64,000 nucleotides of DNA, taken from positions 6,544,793-6,608,792 of the forward strand of contig NZ_CP036278.1 of assembly GCF_007748035.1 (NCBI RefSeq), written 5' to 3'. The position numbers and the translations under genes were made by a program. Below the pieces are notes generated by a model. That model worked only from the letters and a program-made list of their open reading frames with translations. It was not told the DNA's origin and did no database searches. Shown piece by piece: positions 60,632 to 64,000 of the stretch. Source of the stretch: Aeoliella mucimassa (GTDB taxonomy: Bacteria > Planctomycetota > Planctomycetia > Pirellulales > Lacipirellulaceae). How positions within the stretch are numbered: position 1 is the first letter of the stretch; each line of letters opens with the position of its first letter.

Positions 60632-60660
60632 AAAAAAGCCCCGAGCGCAAGGCTCGGGGC
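60632..60660 (-). terminator. Rho-independent terminator of the scpB group
   Basis: On the minus strand GCCCCGAGC and GCTCGGGGC form a 9-base perfect stem with a 5-base loop (CTTGC), followed by TTTTTT. It ends the transcript of the acidic-protein gene (stop at 60717). Before the insertion of the IS element it lay about 19 bases from the permease start. Confidence 0.9.
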
Positions 60661-60716
60661 TTAGCAGTTATGTTTGCGTCGACGGCAGCTCGTAAAGAGC
60701 CGACACCTGGAGGTAA

Positions 60717-61256
60717 TCAATCATCTTCGTAGTCGTAATCGGCGTCGTCTTCGTCGTCCGATTCGTATTCGTCGACGTATTCGTAGTCTTCTTCATCGTC
60801 TTCGAAGTCGTCGGCATCTTCGTCTTCGTACTCTTCGACTTCGCTGAATTCGCCGTCTTCGTCTTCGTATTCTTCTTCGGCGTCCTCAACCGACTCTACG
60901 GCGTCCTCTTCTTCGTCGTCATCCTCGTCTTCGACTTCTTCCCACTGCTCGTCTTCGTACTCTTCCTCGTACTCTTCTTCATCGAGCGGGGCCGATTCTT
61001 CCAGCAGTTCATCATCGCTGGCGTCCTCGTACTCTTCGTATTCTTCTTCGTAGTCGTCGGTGTACTCGTCGTCGTCTTCGTATTCGTCCGAGTAGCCATC
61101 CTCGTAGTCGTCCTCCAGTTCATTCCACAAGCCGCGCGCACCGCGCGAGGCATCGGCCTTGCTGAGTTCATCAGCATCGCCGTACTGTTGGAGGTCGTTA
61201 CGATCTAGTTGGGTGACGAGTTTCACGGGGGCTGTCTCCCTGGCTTGGTAGGTCAT
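60717..61256 (-). CDS. Highly acidic, disordered protein overlapping scpB
   Basis: The 179-residue protein starts MTYQARETAPVKLVTQLDRN and, after residue ~42, has no lysine, arginine or histidine at all: the remaining ~135 residues are almost entirely Asp and Glu, with Tyr at intervals (EYEDDDEYTDDYEEEYEEYED). It is expected to be disordered and very strongly negative. The reading frame overlaps the stop of scpB in an ATGA (61253-61256), so translation is coupled and both should be made together. A terminator follows. Such a chain could mimic DNA or bind basic proteins; proof is lacking. I know of no named family for it. The base composition is skewed by GAC/GAA codons. Confidence 0.8.
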   Translation of the reverse strand: MTYQARETAPVKLVTQLDRNDLQQYGDADELSKADASRGARGLWNELEDDYEDGYSDEYEDDDEYTDDYEEEYEEYEDASDDELLEESAPLDEEEYEEEYEDEQWEEVEDEDDDEEEDAVESVEDAEEEYEDEDGEFSEVEEYEDEDADDFEDDEEDYEYVDEYESDDEDDADYDYEDD

Positions 61257-61975
61257 GCGGCTCGCGGAACCACATTCTGTAAACGATTATGTTCGGGTGC
61301 AACCTGAGGGTCAGGTTGATTTTGTGCTTCGATTGGGGGCAGGTCTTTCAAACTCTTGAGTCCAAACAACTGCAGAAACCGCTTGGTGGTGCCGTACTCA
61401 AGTGGCCTGCCCAATTCTTCTGAACGTCCGACAATACGCAAAAGGTCTCTTTCAATCAACTGCCGGAGCAGTTCGCCACAGGCGACGCCCCGGATGGCCT
61501 CGACTTCGGCTCTTAAAACCGGCTGTCGATAAGCCACTACGGTGAGGGTATCGAGGGCCGGCGGCGAGAGCTTTAGTTCCGAGGGGGGTGAGTCGCAGAA
61601 CTCGCCTATTTTCCCTATCCAAGGGGCAAATTGCGCCTGCGTAAGTAACCTTAGCCCACCCGCGATGTTCTCGATGCGAAAAGCTCGCCCACGCCGTGCG
61701 TACCGCTGTGCGAGTTGGCTCACTAGGGTTCGGGCTTCCGTGGCATCGGTCAAGTTGGCGAGCTGGGCAATTCGCTGCAAACTCATCGCCTCACGGGCCA
61801 AGAATAGCACGCTTTCGACCCTCGCAAGCCGCTGTGTCGCATCGGTAGCCGACTCCGACGACTGCGCATCCGACGGCGAACCCCACCACAGGGGCCGCGC
61901 GGCCGAGAACTCCCGGCTACCTAACGGACGCGACTGGCAAGCCGCGTGTGCGATTTGTCTGGCTAACGAATGCAT
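61253..61975 (-). CDS. scpB: Segregation and condensation protein B
   Basis: ScpB forms, with ScpA and SMC, the complex that organises and separates chromosomes. The 240-residue protein has two winged-helix domains: about residues 50-130 (LARVESVLFLAREAMSLQRIAQLAN) and about 140-215 (LDTLTVVAYRQPVLRAEVEAIRGV, then FGLKSLKDLPP). The stretch AYRQPVLRAEVEAIRGV is the family's clearest signature (AYxQPxTRxEIExIRGV). The N-terminal ~45 residues are a low-complexity extension. The C-terminus overlaps the acidic-protein gene in ATGA. scpA and smc are not in the window, so only part of the complex is here. Confidence 0.94.
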   Translation of the reverse strand: MHSLARQIAHAACQSRPLGSREFSAARPLWWGSPSDAQSSESATDATQRLARVESVLFLAREAMSLQRIAQLANLTDATEARTLVSQLAQRYARRGRAFRIENIAGGLRLLTQAQFAPWIGKIGEFCDSPPSELKLSPPALDTLTVVAYRQPVLRAEVEAIRGVACGELLRQLIERDLLRIVGRSEELGRPLEYGTTKRFLQLFGLKSLKDLPPIEAQNQPDPQVAPEHNRLQNVVPRAA

Positions 61976-62002
61976 AGAGGGTTCGTAACTTACAGAAAAA
62001 AG

Positions 62003-62581
62003 TTACCGGAGCACTTGCTCCGACGCGTGAGCCAATCGCCATTGCGATACTTGGTTGAGCACCTGCTGGGCAGCGTCGGCCGGGTCTTCGGAAATGGCCT
62101 CGAAATGCACCGAAGTTCCCAGCCCCGAGATCCAAGGCAACGAGCAGCGGAAGCGGAAAAAGTCGCCTGAATCGCCCCAAGTGTTCAGCGAGCAGTCGCT
62201 GACGCCCATCGACTCGAGTTGACGCACCACCGATGCCACGGGCGAAGGGGCAGGCTCGGGCGTTTCGATCGGCGATGGCAGTTGATCCTCCCAATCAACA
62301 TGCTTCACCACTCCGCCGGGCTGATCCATGGGAAACGGCTGCAGTTTGTCGCCGCGGTCGAAGTCGCTCTGGTCGATGCCCATCGGCTCGGTTTCTGCGG
62401 TTTCCAAGGTCTCAGCGCCCGGCGAATCTTCGTTCCAGGCTTCGGCGAGCACTTGTTTGGCTCGATTGAACAACGGCTCAAGCTTCTCGAGCTGGGGACC
62501 ATACGCACGGTAAGCCAGGGCACCAACCACCAACGTACCGAGCATGATCGTCACGCGGTAAAATAACTGAAGCGATTTCAT
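62003..62581 (-). CDS. Small membrane-anchored protein upstream of scpB, unassigned
   Basis: A signal-anchor helix (VTIMLGTLVVGALAYRAYG, about residues 9-28) leads into a Glu/Pro/Asp-rich linker. A C-terminal globular part of about 80 residues follows (SVVRQLESMGVSDCSLNTWGDSGDFFRFRCSLPWISGLGTSVHFEAISEDP), with two cysteines that could form a disulfide outside the cytoplasm. The 192-residue protein is not recognised. It ends 27 bases before scpB on the same strand, so the three genes probably form one unit. The ATG at 62581 opens the anchor; an upstream start near 62671 is possible but reads poorly. It is divergent from the cysteine desulfurase gene. Confidence 0.75.
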   Translation of the reverse strand: MKSLQLFYRVTIMLGTLVVGALAYRAYGPQLEKLEPLFNRAKQVLAEAWNEDSPGAETLETAETEPMGIDQSDFDRGDKLQPFPMDQPGGVVKHVDWEDQLPSPIETPEPAPSPVASVVRQLESMGVSDCSLNTWGDSGDFFRFRCSLPWISGLGTSVHFEAISEDPADAAQQVLNQVSQWRLAHASEQVLR

Positions 62582-62726
62582 GGGGTTTAAGTGTTCTGCG
62601 TGGAATGCGGGGGGAGGCTTCGATCGAGGCGCGCGCAGAATAGTACCGAGGTGGTGGTCCATCAATAGCATTCAACTCAACTTTCCCGGTCGTGCTAGCA
62701 CCCCCCGACGAACTATAATCACACGT

Positions 62727-63902
62727 ATGGACCAACCGATTTATCTCGATCACAACGCCACGACGCCGATGCTGCTACCCGTAGTGGAAGCCATGAGCGA
62801 AGCGATGCGGGCGGGCTACGCCAATCCGGCCAGCCAGCACGGGGCAGGGCGGCGTGCCAGGCGGGTGGTGGAAGACGCCCGCGAGCAGATCATCCGCCTG
62901 CTGGGGGGCGACACCAGCGGCCGCCAGCCCGATCGGCTGATCTTCACTTCCGGCGGTACCGAGGCCAACAATCTGGCGTTGTTCGGCCTGGCTGGCTCAC
63001 CAGTTGGTGCGGCCAAGCGATTGGTGACCACCGGCATCGAGCACCCCAGCATCGCGGCCGCGGCCGACGAACTGGCCCGCCGCGGCTGGCAAATCGAGCG
63101 TTTACCGGTCGATCGCTCCGGAGTGGTCGATCCCCAATCGCTGGCACCGCTGCTCGAACAGCCGAGCAGCATGGTAAGCGTGATGCTCGGTAACAACGAA
63201 ACAGGGGCGATTCAGCCGGTCGGCGAGCTAGCAACGCTGGCGACCGCGGCCGGCGTGCCGATGCATACCGACGCGGTGCAGGTGGTCGGCAAGCTGGCGG
63301 TCGATTTTCGCACGCTGGGTGTTGACCTGCTGAGCTTTACCGCCCACAAACTGCATGGCCCGCTCGGTATCGGGGCTCTGCTGTTGCGGGGCGAGACTCC
63401 CCTGGCTCCACAGCTGTTTGGCGGTTTTCAGCAAGCGGGACTGCGACCCGGCACCGAATCGGCACCGCTGGTGGTCGGCATGCTCACCGCACTGGAGTGT
63501 TGGCACGCCGAGCAAGCGGCCCGTCGCGAACATCTGGCCAAGCTTCGCGATCGATTCGAGCAGCAAATCACCGCCGGTTGCCCGCAAGTGGTGGTTGTGT
63601 CGAAGGATACTGAGCGATTGCCGCACACCTCGAACCTGGCGTTCGTGGGGTTCGACCGCCAGGCGTTGTTCCTGGCGTTGGACATGGAGCAGGTCGCCTG
63701 TTCGACCGGATCGGCCTGCGCAAGCGGGTCGAGCGAACCCTCTCCCGTGCTGCTCTCGATGGGGTTGCCCGAAGAGCAAATTGGGGGGAGTTTGCGGTTC
63801 AGTTTCGCCACCGAGACGACGCTAGCGGAAGTGGACGAGGCCGTCCGTCGTATCTTGTTGGTATGTAAGCGTTTAGAACAACAGAATACGTTACGAAAAT
63901 AG
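62727..63902 (+). CDS. Cysteine desulfurase (NifS/IscS-type)
   Basis: This PLP-dependent enzyme takes sulfur from cysteine to supply iron-sulfur clusters, tRNA thiolation or other thio-cofactors. In the 391-residue protein, YLDHNATTPMLL (residues 5-16) is the usual start. TSGGTEANNLALFG binds PLP phosphate, and SFTAHKLHGPLGIGALL contains the Schiff-base lysine. CSTGSACASGSSEPSPVLLSMG holds the catalytic cysteine in the long loop of group I enzymes. The ATG at 62727 is chosen because family members begin one or two residues before the YLDHNATTP segment. No iscU, sufU or tRNA-thiolase gene is close by in the window, so the acceptor is unknown. Only about 100 bases of non-coding sequence follow to the window end. 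Confidence 0.95.
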   Translation: MDQPIYLDHNATTPMLLPVVEAMSEAMRAGYANPASQHGAGRRARRVVEDAREQIIRLLGGDTSGRQPDRLIFTSGGTEANNLALFGLAGSPVGAAKRLVTTGIEHPSIAAAADELARRGWQIERLPVDRSGVVDPQSLAPLLEQPSSMVSVMLGNNETGAIQPVGELATLATAAGVPMHTDAVQVVGKLAVDFRTLGVDLLSFTAHKLHGPLGIGALLLRGETPLAPQLFGGFQQAGLRPGTESAPLVVGMLTALECWHAEQAARREHLAKLRDRFEQQITAGCPQVVVVSKDTERLPHTSNLAFVGFDRQALFLALDMEQVACSTGSACASGSSEPSPVLLSMGLPEEQIGGSLRFSFATETTLAEVDEAVRRILLVCKRLEQQNTLRK

Positions 63903-64000
63903 GGGCTGGAGGCTCCCGCTGGCAGGCGAAATCGGGTAGAATCCGGGTTTGTCCTTTTCGCGTTGAAAAGCCCATCGATTCTTCCCCATCTGGAGCTGTC

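Overview
The window looks like a chromosome segment from a planctomycete of the Pirellulales type (Lacipirellulaceae-like). The sequence is moderately GC-rich. It carries three exported PEP-CTERM proteins, one with a dockerin-like tail. It also has two twin-arginine Gfo/Idh/MocA oxidoreductases, secreted glycoside-active enzymes, an FG-GAP/VCBS protein, and many large exported proteins I cannot assign. The organism call is inference from these family signatures; there is no rRNA gene here.

Layout. Bases 1-10.8 kb: the end of an unassigned gene, purE, a small membrane protein, a DAACS symporter, and a GAF protein with an apparently dead SpoIIE-type domain. A minus-strand group follows: kdsD, a 1,052-aa LptC/LptA-like protein and a ROK kinase, read here as lipopolysaccharide precursor and transport genes. 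10.9-16.2 kb: two PEP-CTERM proteins around an exported methyltransferase. 16.3-24.3 kb: sulfurtransferase, infC (ATC start), a DUF4185-like protein, a TrkA-C membrane protein, an NAGPA-type phosphodiester glycosidase, a GH16 glucanase, an unassigned pair and a ThuA-like protein. 24.7-38.5 kb: a Na/Pi cotransporter, two Gfo/Idh/MocA proteins, a beta-helix protein, a third PEP-CTERM protein, a VCBS protein, and a low-GC GH51 arabinofuranosidase that looks acquired.

38.5-40.3 kb is gene-poor and repeat-rich. It has a REP-like palindrome, heptamer repeats, an iteron-like array with about 21-bp spacing, and one small gene. glgC follows. The most unusual block is 41.5-51.5 kb: two overlapping minus-strand genes for 2,155-aa and about 1,180-aa exported membrane-anchored proteins that I read as three copies of one roughly 1,000-aa architecture. 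An inositol-monophosphatase-family gene lies upstream of them.

52.6-64 kb: a candidate structured RNA with a terminator, unassigned proteins, der, a family-4 uracil-DNA glycosylase, and an APC permease. An intact IS903-group element with a 9-bp target duplication sits 10 bp upstream of the permease start. Then come an extremely acidic protein overlapping scpB, a small membrane protein, and a cysteine desulfurase.

Start codons were set by hand from signal peptides, Shine-Dalgarno sequences and family boundaries; several are TTG or GTG and some remain uncertain. All promoter, terminator and RNA-structure calls are pattern readings without folding or expression data.
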